The notes beneath the pieces are model-generated. The model did not search any database. It saw only the letters and a program-made list of their open reading frames with translations, and was not told the origin of the DNA. Shown here one piece after another: positions 1 to 9,649 of a stretch of DNA of 18,721 nt. Position numbers and translations under genes: made by a program. The stretch's first letter is position 1, and each line of letters begins with the position of its first letter. This DNA is from Thermomucor indicae-seudaticae (lineage: Eukaryota; Mucoromycota; Mucoromycetes; Mucorales; Lichtheimiaceae): positions 1 through 18,721 of the forward strand of contig JSYX01000658.1 in the NCBI GenBank assembly GCA_000787465.1, read 5' to 3'.

Positions 1-305
1 CTTCAAAACTTTTATTTTCTTGGAAGCAGATCTGGGTGGAAAATGAAAAGATCGAAACGAGTCACTAAACTTGTGGCAAAATAAGGGCGTTCTCTGGGAA
101 AGAGCGTAACGCGAACGGGTCAGGTGGTCAAAAAGGTTTCAAACGCCGTTCTGGAAAAAAAGGGCAAAGCATTTGCCCGAGAAAATGATCTTTTCTTGTT
201 CTGCTTCTTTTTGCTGAGCAATCACAACAGAAATATCCCTCTTTCCAGCTACACTATCGATCCAAAATTCCTCTGCGACTGATATCGACTTTTGCCTCAT
301 TCTTT
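1..305. other. Left-edge stretch upstream of the kinase, no resolved gene
   Basis: No complete gene is visible here. The kinase reading frame stays open on + back to about 189, where an in-frame TGA occurs, but that stretch has no ATG. A candidate first-exon ATG lies at 43-45 (MKRSKRVTK..., then a stop at 82-84). Possible 3' splice sites on + occur at 246-248 and 321-323, either of which could begin the first visible kinase exon. The stretch is therefore probably 5' UTR, intron or promoter of the kinase. The alternative is that the real start lies outside the window. Confidence 0.4.
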
Positions 306-1775
306 GTGAGGCGACCCTTTCAGGGCCGAACAACAGCTGAAGTGGAACGGGACCCTCCACGACCGGCGTCGTTCCACTCGTCGTCTACGACAGTGCAGGG
401 TCAGCTACGAGGAAATAAACAAAGCAGCGATATTAGTACTAGTAGTAGCAGCAGCAACAGCAGCGCAGACGAGGATTCACTGGCACATCTCTTGTACGAA
501 TGGCATACTCGAGAACCGCAGTTTGATCCTCATGCAACGGTTGGGATTCAAGACTTTGAGCTCTTGGAAACACTGGGTATACAAGTTTGCTGAGTCAACG
601 CCTCGTGTTGGGTTTCCCCCTCACTCATGTATCCAACCCCCCCTCCCCCTGAATGAAGGAACGGGCACGTTTGGACGTGTGTATCTGGCGAAAAAGAAGG
701 AGCCCAAAGAAGAATATTATGCGATCAAAGTGCTGAAGAAGGCAGAGATCGTTCGATTGAAGCAAGTGGAGCACATTAACAACGAGCGACAGGTGCTTTC
801 CCAAGTGAATTTCCCGTTTATTGTACAATTGTAAAAAAAGAAGCAATTTGTGTGTTTTTTTCTGGCGAATGGCGACAAGGATTGATATGTGTGTATAGAT
901 GTTGCACTTTCCAAGATGAACACAGTCTGTATATGGTTCAAGAGTATGTCATTGGCGGCGAGTTATTTCGGCATCTTCGGCGGGCGGGCCGGTTCACGAG
1001 CCACACGACGCAGTTTTATGCAGCGGAGATCATCTTGGCAATAGAGTAAAGAGAAACAACGAGATGAGAAAGAAAAAAAGCGTTGATGTTTGCGAGAGGA
1101 GTAGTAACTTGTGCATCTCAAGGTATCTTCACGGCAAAGACGTGGTGTACCGCGACCTGAAGCCGGAGAACATTCTGCTGGACTCGCAGGGGCATGTGCG
1201 GATCACGGACTTTGGGTTCGCGAAGAAGGTGACGGACCGGACGTGGACGCTGTGCGGCACGCCAGAGTACCTTGCGCCGGAGATCATCCAGAGCAAAGGG
1301 CACGGGAAGCCGGCGGACTGGTGGGCGCTGGGCGTGCTGATCTTTGAGATGCTGGCTGGGTACCCGCCGTTTTACGACGACACGCACTTGGGAACGTACG
1401 AACGGATATTGGCGGGCAAGGTCCGGTGTCCGCGCCATTTTGATAGCGCGGCCAAGGATCTGGTCAAGGGACTGCTGGTGGTGGATCGGACACGGAGACT
1501 GGGCAACTTGCGAGGAGGAGCCGAGGATATCAAGAACCATCGGTTCTTTCGGGGCACGGATTGGCGTGGGCTTTTGAACAAGACGGTGCGGGTAAGCTCT
1601 ATCTAGCTAGCTATCTGGTTATGATTATTATCTTGCTCACGGGGTCATCAAGGCACCTCTTATTCCTTCACATGCACATGAACATGACACGAGCAACTTT
1701 GAAAAGTATCCTGCGGAAAAATACCAAGCACCACCCAAAGGCGATCCTTACCGTCACTTGTTCCAAGACTTTTAA
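306..1775 (+). CDS. PKA catalytic subunit-like AGC serine/threonine protein kinase (N-terminus unresolved)
   Basis: This is a cAMP-dependent protein kinase catalytic subunit-like enzyme, which phosphorylates Ser/Thr downstream of cAMP and a regulatory subunit. The exons I join are (start uncertain)-576, 659-830, 899-1045, 1123-1591 and 1653-1775; all introns are GT-AG and the frame is kept to TAA. Visible motifs are the glycine loop GTGTFGRV across the 576/659 junction, the ATP-binding Lys in YAIKVLK (codon 727), the catalytic YRDLKPEN (Asp codon 1154), DFG (codon 1208), the activation segment [14 protein letters not shown] with its phospho-Thr, and a C-tail with DTSNF that ends in the FxxF hydrophobic motif FQDF. 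The YRD form, [14 protein letters not shown] and terminal FxxF are PKA hallmarks rather than PKC or S6K ones. A Ser-rich, acidic N-terminal extension precedes the kinase domain. No in-frame ATG lies upstream, so the first exon is missing or upstream; position 306 is a GTG and only nominal. Family assignment is firm; the start is not. Confidence 0.88.
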
Positions 1776-1909
1776 CTAAGCACACTTTGATACCTTTACT
1801 ACTTGTCCTTTCTACCTTGGTCTTTTTTCCCAAAAGATTATCATCCTTAATATATATTCGTTCAAATGGCACAACTAGAGTCAAGATGAGGACCGGTTGA
1901 ATGTAAATT

Positions 1910-4900
1910 TTATGAAGCTTCTTCATGTTCTTCACTATTGCTTTCTTGTTTTTCTTTTTCTTTCTGTTGGAGATAAATCTGCCTGAGAATATCCTCATCT
2001 TTCTGTCTTCGAAGGCGGTCGGCTTCCTCTGCTCCGCCCGTCTTCTTTAGCTTTTTGGCATCCACAAAGCTCGTTAATTCTCGTTCAAACTCGTCGATTC
2101 GGTTATCCAATTCACGCTGCCGCATCTTTTCGGCTTGATCCAGCGCACGCAGCCGTCGTTCGTGGTCAACGTCAATCGTAGCCACTTGCTTCAATACGCT
2201 CGTCATGCCTTCAAAGCCTTCTTCAGCCGGTGCTACGTGGAACTCGCGAACCACTGGCTTTGCCTTGGCTTGATACGCGCAGATCTTTTCAATCTGCTCA
2301 AAGACCTCGACGAGTGCCGTCAGATCGTCTTGCATATCCAAAAGCAGGCCCTCTTGCTCTTTGAGCATCTGTTGCTCCTTGACGATCGTCTGCAGCTCCT
2401 GCTCCCAAGTCTTTTTCCATTTGGGTTTCACCTTGACGATATAGTCTCCAAATTCCTTGATTTCTTCCGCCACGACCTTCTTCTCTTTCCTGCAGTGAGC
2501 CATCTGGGCTTCCGACGGTCGACATTTTCGCTGGGTCACGTCCAATTTGAGCTGGTCTACTGTATCCTGCAAGTCCTCCAGACGCGCTGTGATCTTGTCA
2601 GAGCTGGACAACAGCTTCTCTTTTCCTTCCTCGATAAACTGGCGAGCAGCAGACTGCGAGACCTGCTTCCCGGCATCCTCTTTTTCCTGAAGTCGCAGCT
2701 GTTGGGCCTTCTCCTTGAGTTCGCTTACTACCGAATCAGTGCCCTCGCGCATCTCCTTTTGAAGCTGCCGGACGACAGCCATGTCGCGCCGTAATTTTTC
2801 AATTTCACGAAGATGGCCTTGGATTTGACCCACAGACAGATTGCCGAAAGACGATGCCTTGGACGTTTTGTCACCTACTACGGTTTCTCGTGCTGCCACA
2901 TCTGAAGTCTCTTGGACAGGAGCTGCTGGCGGTGCGGGCGGCGGCGGCGGCGGTACCGGTGCAGACACAGGCACCGTCGTTGTCTGAACTTCTTGCAATT
3001 GTTTTTTAATGTCTTCCACCTGTTCCGTCAAGAGACGCCGTATTTCGCCAACTTCCTTTTCGACCGTTGCACTAATTTCCTGCATCCATTTTTTCTGAGC
3101 CTGCTCCATCAAGTCTTTGTCTAGACGAGAGCCCCGTTGTTAGCCGCCGTTCGTTCGTATACACATGCAAACAAATGGTCGAGGTTTACCATTGACATTC
3201 AAGGAAAGCACGGTCTTGTCAACGACTTCATCCAGATTCTCCAGTTCATAGGAAACTTGCACAGTAGGATCCCGGATATAAATACTGGGAAAGTCATTCA
3301 GACCTGACGAATAGCCAAACCGTTCTATAAACAGCATTCGCAAAGCCGGGATACTCATTTCTCCCGTATAATATACTTTTTTGACATCCTTGCCGATTTG
3401 AAGGTACAAAGTGAGGCCTAAAAAGAGGAGAACGCCCTGTCAAGTGAGATTGCCAGCATGATTTCTATTTGAGCATTACCTTTTTCTTTTCCGTCTTCAC
3501 CTTTTTCATTCGTCTCGCTTTCCGGCACAGACGGCATACCAGGTTCGTCCGATACATCGCTCGATGATTTGGCCTTTTTGCCTTCCAATGCTGCTGCGTT
3601 GGCCGGCAACGAAGGCACAGGAGGAATGACTTCATTGACACCTTGCCTTTTCATTGGATGATAATCTCCCAAACCGTTGCTACGGAACATAGATGCGCGA
3701 CGGACGGATGAGCGTCGCGCCAAGTTTTCTTGCCGCTTGAGGGCAGCCAAGGCATGCGCAGTATTTGGGTCGTTTTCGTCCAGGTCACCTGCTGCTGCTG
3801 CAGAGCGAGGGGTGAGATAGGTTGATGCTGGAAGTTGGCTGGAGGCTGGAGGCGGAGGAGGCGGTGGCGGCGGCGGAGGAGATCCACGGGCAAGATAGCC
3901 ACGAGAAGAAGAAGTCGAAGAAGTAGTACTTGGTGGACGGCCTTCGAGGCCGGTGGAGCTGGTTCGTGAAGGAGAAGGCATGTGTTGTTGACCGTAGGTA
4001 GGTGAATATGAACGCTGCTGCTGCTGCTGCTGCTGGTGGGAGGAAGAATAATAGTCGTGTTTGGCACGAGGAGCGCTTTCCGAAGACACGGAAGGTCTGG
4101 GCATACTTCCTGAGCGAGGGTCGTAATCGGACGAGGTTAGGCGAGTTGCGCCTGGCGGCGGAGATCGGTCTGGAGGGTGTAATGGTCGTGAGGAGCTGCC
4201 CGAAGACAGGCCCGCGCCCCGCGCGAGAGCTGCCGCAGGAACTTCACGACGCCAAGAGTCGGTGGAGGACCGGTGGGACCATGATTGATGTTGGGCTGCG
4301 GCGTCCTTCTCTCGCAAGAGCTGCTGCTTCCCTTTGAGGCCGTGGAGAAGATGGACGATGACGTCGCGAATCCTGGGCAGGTGCTGGTCGAGCGTCGCCG
4401 GCGAAGGTTCCTCTTTCATGGCACCCGATATGGACTCTCTCAGTTGCTGGGGTATCCATGCCAAGTCGCTATGATATGTTACTTAGTGAAGAATCTTCAG
4501 GGGGCAGGTACAAGTGCTTACCTCATGGGCACGCCGGAATCCTCAAACGCCTGTGTCACTGAATGAAATTGTCGCTCAAGCGTCTCTCGATAATCGAGGA
4601 TATCGGCGGTGCTGGCTCGCAATTGGGACCATTGCGTCAAGGCTTCGAGTAATGACTTTGTTGTGCGAAGTAATTTTGTCACGACCTGCTCAATCTCGCC
4701 AGGCTAGTTGATTTTAGTATGAGGCCTTTGATACTCATTCAAGCTCAAGGCCAAGGGACATTGCAGAGAGCCGTCCCTGTGCCTGAAGCGAACTTTTTTT
4801 CTTGATGGGACGAACCTGACTTCTGCTGCTGGAACTGCTCATTCGATGCATCAAGTCGGCTCTCCGGGAACTGCTAGTGGACTGGTAAGGCGTATAGTCG

Positions 4901-4917
4901 TGAGCCCCAGCGTCCAT
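1910..4917 (-). CDS. BUD6: Bud6/Aip3-type actin-interacting, formin-regulating polarity protein
   Basis: Bud6/Aip3 proteins bind actin monomers and formins at the polarisome and promote actin cable nucleation at growing tips. Exons on the minus strand are 4917-4816 (uncertain), 4703-4522, 4468-3480, 3417-3190 and 3120-1910. The Aip3 domain starts in the second exon (VVTKLLRTTKSLLEALTQW), continues through PMSDLAWIPQQL and IRDVIVHLLHGLKGKQ, and contains the ubiquitin-like part LYLQIGKDVKKVYYTGEM...VLSLNVN. The last exon is a long charged coiled coil typical of the formin-binding C-terminal half. The middle is low-complexity, with a Q7 tract and an 11-proline tract; a second proline-rich run (PPPPPPAPPAAP) opens the coiled-coil exon. 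The predicted length is about 903 residues against about 790 in budding yeast. The start at MDAGAHDYTPY is the first ATG in an open frame. The exon 1 to exon 2 junction is doubtful, because the downstream GTATCA donor candidate would include an in-frame TGA. Identity is secure from exon 2 on. Confidence 0.88.
3847..3879 (-). repeat. 11-proline tract coding repeat in BUD6
   Basis: Eleven consecutive proline codons (mixed CCT, CCG and CCA) lie between GS and ASS in the variable middle of Bud6. The mixed codons argue for a maintained protein feature rather than a pure triplet expansion. Confidence 0.85.
4015..4035. repeat. (CTG)7 / (CAG)7 triplet repeat
   Basis: Seven perfect CTG units on + read as seven CAG codons on -, giving a Q7 tract in the low-complexity middle of Bud6. 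Because the codons are pure, length variation between strains is likely. Confidence 0.9.
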
Positions 4918-5443
4918 TAAAAGATCGCTTCGGGGGGGGGGAGTAATAGCTTGTGCAGGTTCGTGCGGCCAAGGAAAACTGCGACTTCCTAAAATTTCCT
5001 GTGATTCCAAAACCCTGACGACCGACACAACATGTAGATACACGCAATAGAGCTCGTATTTGAATACGGAGTGCCCGTTTATCTTGATAACTTGAAATCA
5101 CAACTGCCAGGCTACTACAGCAAAGTAAACCATTTGCGAAACAGGATAACCACTGCGAATTCGTCCTTTTCGGGGACGCAAACCAACGATAGAAAAGCAG
5201 CTGAAATAAAGCTTCTTGATCAGCAGAAAGCCTGCGAAAAGCTTAACTTTTGCTTATGCAGTCTAGTATTTAGAGATATTTGTGATGCTAATGCAGCTTT
5301 GCGTGGGGGCCAAGGTTCAAAACGGAGTAATGATCCGAAAGCTGTCACGCTCAGCGCCCAAGAATCAAGCCACTTGATGCCCGTTTCGGGCGGGCATTGG
5401 GCCGCGACTCGTACTCCACAAGAATACCACAGAACCTGCAAAA
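4918..5443. promoter_or_regulatory. Divergent intergenic region between BUD6 and SmD1
   Basis: This 526 bp stretch separates the divergent starts of BUD6 (-) and SmD1 (+), so it should contain both promoters and 5' UTRs. An inverted CCAAT box (ATTGG) lies at 5396-5400, about 45 bp upstream of the SmD1 ATG. A ten-G homopolymer at 4932-4941 is a likely site of length error and lies just 5' of the assumed BUD6 ATG. A + reading frame through 5071-5484 is open but resembles nothing and includes the SmD1 start in another frame; I treat it as chance. Confidence 0.5.
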
Positions 5444-6071
5444 ATGAAGTTGGTCAGGCATGTGATTGCTTGTCGTTTTTCTAGCTAGGGCGTTGTTCTA
5501 TGCTTGATTGTTAATGGGTCTTGGGATGAATGGCGGTTAGAAACCGGGGAGATGCTGTGGACATTGGAGGGACAAGTGGCATCGTCTTTGTGACGATCTA
5601 ATAACGATGCGCTATATAGATTTTTGATGAAGCTAAACAATGAGACGGTGACAATCGAGTTGAAGAATGGGACGGTTGTTCATGGCACAATAACAGGTGG
5701 GACTGATACTGTCCAGAAGAGGATATGGATAAACTTACAAGACAAGGCGTGCAGGTGTCGACATGAGCATGAACACACATTTGAAGACGGTCAAGATGAC
5801 AGTGAAAAACCGAGATCCGACCAGCCTAGACTCACTGAGCATTCGAGGCAACAACATTCGATGCGTTATTCTTCCGGACAGTCTGCCACTCGACACGTTA
5901 TTGATTGATGATACACCCAAGTCCAAGTCTAAAAAGAAAGATGGTACGTTTGGTCGAAAGCGCTGATACACCACGGGAGGCTGACCCTTTTTGTTCTTTT
6001 TAGCGCCAGCGGGTCGTGGTCGTGGTCGCGGTGCCGTCCGCGGACGGGGCAGAGGAAGAGGCAGACGCTAA
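5444..6071 (+). CDS. SMD1: Small nuclear ribonucleoprotein SmD1
   Basis: SmD1 is one of seven Sm proteins that form the heteroheptameric ring on the U1, U2, U4 and U5 snRNAs and is essential for pre-mRNA splicing. Exons are 5444-5457, 5620-5696, 5755-5943 and 6004-6071 (348 nt, 115 residues; human SmD1 has 119). The start [15 protein letters not shown] matches the family. The Sm1 motif covers [15 protein letters not shown], and the Sm2 motif covers [18 protein letters not shown]. The tail is a run of Arg-Gly dipeptides ending GRGRGRR; in other eukaryotes this tail is symmetrically dimethylated and recognised by Tudor proteins. Exon 1 codes only for MKLV plus two bases of Arg. Its intron begins GC rather than GT, and this is the only junction that restores the conserved VRF. 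The other two introns are GT-AG. The gene runs divergently from BUD6 and tail to tail with the zinc-finger gene. Confidence 0.95.
5458..5619 (+). other. GC-AG intron 1 of SmD1
   Basis: The 162-nt intron starts GCATGT and ends TATATAG. Joining 5457 to 5620 gives AG+A for the conserved Arg in MKLVRFLMKL; no GT donor nearby keeps that sequence. A branch-point-like CTAAT lies at 5598-5602. A perfect 6-bp hairpin (5581-5586 with 5592-5597, 5-nt loop) sits immediately before it. It is about 2.5 times longer than the other two introns of this gene. Confidence 0.8.
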
Positions 6072-6423
6072 GAGGATACGACGGACGTGTTGTGATGATA
6101 ACATGCGCTTTTTTTTCTTTGATCCCATTCATTATGGAATACATTGCCCATCGCAGGAACGACTGCCGAAAAAGGCTTTGGTCCTCATTGTATGATCATG
6201 GGATGAACGGAGATAAGATTTTGTAAAGGAGGATATATGAAAGCCACGTAAGCTAGGGGTGTGGAGAGGGGCTTGCGGGCTTCTAAAGACAATGCAAGTT
6301 GGACCCTGGATTCATTGAACGCAAAAAAAGAGTATTATGCGGCGGTTTATTGGAAGAAGGACAACTCAAGCATTATATGGAAAAGTTTATGACATGATAC
6401 AAAGTTATCAGAAATTAACAAAA
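6072..6423. other. Convergent 3' intergenic region between SmD1 and the C2H2 gene
   Basis: These 352 bp separate two stop codons that face each other. They must hold both 3' UTRs and polyadenylation sites. I see no canonical AATAAA at a convincing distance and no coding signal; a short open frame starting at 6337 runs antisense into the zinc-finger gene and looks like chance. Confidence 0.5.
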
Positions 6424-7975
6424 TCACACTCTGGCCTGCTGAGTGCGATCCAATGCAAGATGTTGGCGAGTATGACGCCGGGCGGCGGCGGTATGACCCT
6501 GAACACGCTCATGTCGACGGAGAGCATCCATCCGAGTAAACTTTTTGCCACATTGTGCGCAGTAGCAAAAGGGTCTGTTTTTCAGATGAATCGATTGGTG
6601 CCTGGAGAGGTCATATGAGCGTCGAAAAGTCTGCCCGCAGATGCGTTTCGTAGCTGGGTCAACGATATGCTCGCACAGAAATTGCCCGGGCGCTCTGCTG
6701 TTACCAGACTGCCGGGTTCTGGCCGCATGATGCTTGGTCGTAGTAGTGGCAGTCGTACGGGGAGCTAACAATGCAGCAGCAGCAGTAAGGCCTGGCAACG
6801 GAGAGGACGGAGGAGGAGGAGGCGCGATAGTTTGGCTGCTGCTGGAACGAGGTCTGTGTGGAGGAGAAGGAGTACCTTTTTCAGCGGTGAAAGGGAAAAT
6901 GGGAGCAAGCTGTGCTGAGTCATGCGAGTCGGTTGTGGAAGTGATCGAGGAGATAGCGGGTAGTTTAATAGGTGCAACCGGTGCAGGAAAGCTAGCAAAA
7001 GGCGGTGGCGATGGTGGTGCGGTCGAAGATCGGCGGAAATCGAGAGGATGTATAAAGGGTTGCGGCGCAGGTTCGAACACGGACGGTCTATGCTGTTGCT
7101 GCTGCAGAAGAGGCGGCGGCGGCGAGTAGTAGAGATCAGGAAGCTTTCGGGTTCGCATCTGGTCTATCGGCATAGATTGCTGCTTCTTGTCATCGATTGG
7201 TTCATCCAGCGATATCCCTGAATCCTTTCTGATCGAACATGAATGTTCGTCTCCTTCGACTTCCATGGAGAGCGGCTCATCCATGCTGGTACGGTCTTCT
7301 TCGTGGTTCCTGATGCCAAAGGGAAAGAGAGGGTGACTCGTTCGACGATCTGGATGGTTTGTCGGGCTCCATCGCAAGACGGTCGGTTTAATGACCGGAA
7401 CATCACACGACAAGTGTCTTGAGAATGCTGTCATCACCAGGCAAGATAGCGTTTGTTAGTATAGGGTGATTCATCGAGTGTTCGCACCAATTAGACTTAC
7501 GCATTGGCTCCATGGTACTTTCTCGGCGAAAGAGGTGGCCAGGAGGAGAGAGGGTTCGTGCTCGCTTGCGCTGCAGGACGAGCTCGAGGTAATGGGAATC
7601 CGACATCGAACGCAGGGCATCATCCAGTGATAGGTCGTCGTGCAGAAGAAATCGATGCTGGTTCCTGTTATTAAAAGCTGTAATAGAGTAATCGTTTATA
7701 TCCAAGCCCTGCAGTAAAGAGAAACATGTAAGAGGATGTCGCACCATTTGCAGGTCTCGAGACGACAAACCTGATGTTGCGTAGCTTTTCGAATCTTGTC
7801 AAAGAGGTCGTCAAACTGCGGGGACTTGTTCTGGTAGATGCAGAGGTGGAGTGGAAAGCTTATAGCCTTCTCCTCGACGAGCACTCTATTGTGGATGTGT
7901 GAGTTTCGTGGCGGCCGAGAAAGTTTATGCAATGAGAACGACAAACCTGAATCGATAAATAGTTTTGTACATCAT
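6424..7975 (-). CDS. C2H2 zinc-finger protein, probable transcription factor, with an N-terminal folded domain
   Basis: This is probably a nuclear DNA-binding regulator. Exons on - are 7975-7947, 7885-7771, 7708-7501 and 7427-6424, all GT-AG, giving 451 residues. Two adjacent fingers lie near the C-terminus. Finger 1 has Cys369, Cys381, His394 and His398 with an unusually wide C-x11-C, including the signature RRSYDLSRHQSIH. Finger 2 has Cys407, Cys410, His423 and His429 and contains DALRRH. This YDLxRH plus DALRRH pairing is a fungal pattern that to me recalls Rpn4-like regulators, but I do not assign the gene. Residues about 10-100 are not low-complexity and look like a small alpha/beta domain, ending in LELVLQRKRAR, which could serve as a nuclear localisation signal. 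The middle is Ser/Pro-rich and disordered with acidic patches (MEVEGDE), as in activation regions. The start at MMYKTIY is the first ATG in frame. The 5' side faces a 2.2 kb gene-free stretch, as is common for regulated transcription factors. Confidence 0.8.
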
Positions 7976-8200
7976 TAGATTTTGGGATTAAGTTGTGTAT
8001 ATTAAAAGGATAGGTAATACTTTGAAAAAGAGAGAGAGATTAAAGAGTGGGAGGGGGGTTTGGAAATTATAAAGCAATAGATAGACTGGAGAATAAAACG
8101 AGAGGAAAGGGCGTCCAAATAGTAAAACAAGCACTTTAATTTATATCTTTTTTTTTGATGATGATGAGCTCCTCCCGCTGTGTTCAAAAGACGGTGGCCA

Positions 8201-8208
8201 TATAAAAG
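8201..8208 (+). promoter_or_regulatory. TATA-box candidate
   Basis: TATAAAAG sits in CCATATAAAAGGC, a strong match to the TATA consensus on +. No recognisable gene starts 30-100 bp downstream. It would also be CTTTTATA on - about 230 bp upstream of the C2H2 ATG, which is less canonical. Confidence 0.3.
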
Positions 8209-8527
8209 GCTCAGACCTCCCCTTTGCATGTGGCCACGAAAACGTGGGGACTCCCTCTTTGGATGCACACTGTCGCTTACTTTTTTCGGGGTGTGAATGG
8301 CTCCTATACCATCGCTTGTTGCTGGGTTACTGTGTTTGACCTCTTGCCACACCGTTTGGCGCTGCAGGATCTCCTAAGGGTAAAAGGACGCTTTTGTTGT
8401 TCCATCACTATCGCAGCCCTTTTTATTTTTGGGAGACGAGTCACGTTTTTTTTTTGCTTCGAGGACCCGCATATGCATCCATCTTATTGAGACCCACTCG
8501 TTCATTGACTAAAATAGTATTGGGTGA

Positions 8528-8673
8528 TTTGCGCCAATTTTCTTGCAAAAATTTGCGCTCAAAGTTTGCGTTTGTGATAATAATGTACTTGTTTGCGCTT
8601 TACGACAAACGGTTTGCGTCGTCATTGCATGGGCGCTCTTGAAAAGATTCTTTTTTTACGTGAATGAATTGCG
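8528..8673 (+). repeat. Cluster of TTTGCG hexamers
   Basis: TTTGCG occurs at 8528, 8552, 8565, 8592 and 8613, with a related ATTGCG at 8668, all on the same strand within 146 bp. Spacing is irregular (24, 13, 27, 21 and 55 bp), so this is not a tandem duplication. Clustered, same-strand short words in a gene-free region suggest protein binding sites. Confidence 0.45.
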
Positions 8674-9649
8674 CTAATCGAAAGCCCATTGTCCTTTCCT
8701 ACAGCTGATGTCGCCACAGGGCGTGCATGGCCTCAAGGCGACAGAAGTCCGACATAAACCCCGAACGAATGACGCTGGCCAAACCACCTCAAAGTCTATT
8801 GATCACATTTTTTTTGCTAAAGATTCCGAGGTGCTACACATCGTTGGCTTTAGCTTTCCAAGAACCTAAAGCGTGTGCCATGTTCCCGCACGGTCACCAT
8901 GCCCGTCTGGGCGATTGGCCTGCCCCGTTTCCTCATTTTCAATACGTGAACCAGTATTGAAATGACACCGGTCCTGCAGTGGAACATGGAGTACGGGTGC
9001 GATTTGTCCTGAAGGGTGTTCACTTGGCATCTTATTGTAAAAGACCTTCTATTGGGCCCACCATCGAAGAAGCCGCCTTTCGTCCGGGTCATGCAGTATA
9101 AGGCAGAGAACAGGGTCGAGGAATCAGCTCCATTTCGTCAATCATTGCGTCAGTGTGATATCGAGGAAAGGTCGCGACAGTACGAGGAGTGTGTCAGCGA
9201 AGAAAAGAAAGCAATGGAAACGCTTAGCAATTGTAGATAATTTCGATCAGAGGCAGATCGTCCGCGCCTACAGTCTTTTACGATTCCAGCAAACGTACTT
9301 TGGGTGTGACGCATTGTGCATATTGGAGCAGGCTTTGTATTACATATTACTATCCTTTGGGTTAATATGCGCCACAGTGGACAATGACATTGGGTATCTA
9401 GGTTTCTCTGTGAGTTTTTGCTTCATAGTGACAAGAATCCATCTCGAACATTGAAACGGCAACAATTACTTGCCCTGAGCCCACACCCTTTCTCTTTCCC
9501 TTTTGATAACAATATATTACGGGGAACGTGGTGGCCATGGCCAACAGCGAGCGGCAACTTCCCCTAAATTTGTTGAATCCCCTTGTTGGGTTTCCCCGCT
9601 CGATCCGCCATAATAGTCTGTAAGGATCTCCGCCTTCCCCACTTGAGCG

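Noticed and set aside
2135..2794. Long + strand open frame (219 codons)
   Set aside because: It is the antisense shadow of the Bud6 coiled-coil exon; the Leu/Phe-rich composition is what antisense of Glu/Lys/Gln-rich coding gives.
5071..5484. Open + frame of 137 codons before SmD1
   Set aside because: Not recognisable, covers the SmD1 start codon in another frame, and lies in the divergent promoter region; most likely chance.
7063..7080. GGTTCGA T-loop-like word suggesting a tRNA
   Set aside because: It lies inside the C2H2 coding exon and no cloverleaf arms surround it. No other tRNA-like B box with partner arms was seen.
8198..8209. MADS-box CArG site reading of CCATATAAAAGG
   Set aside because: The A/T core is eight bases rather than six, so it does not match CC(A/T)6GG; a TATA box is the simpler reading.
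8224..8490. Open + frame just downstream of the TATA candidate
   Set aside because: Composition is hydrophobic and Cys/Phe-rich from T-rich DNA, with no motif; not enough to call a gene.
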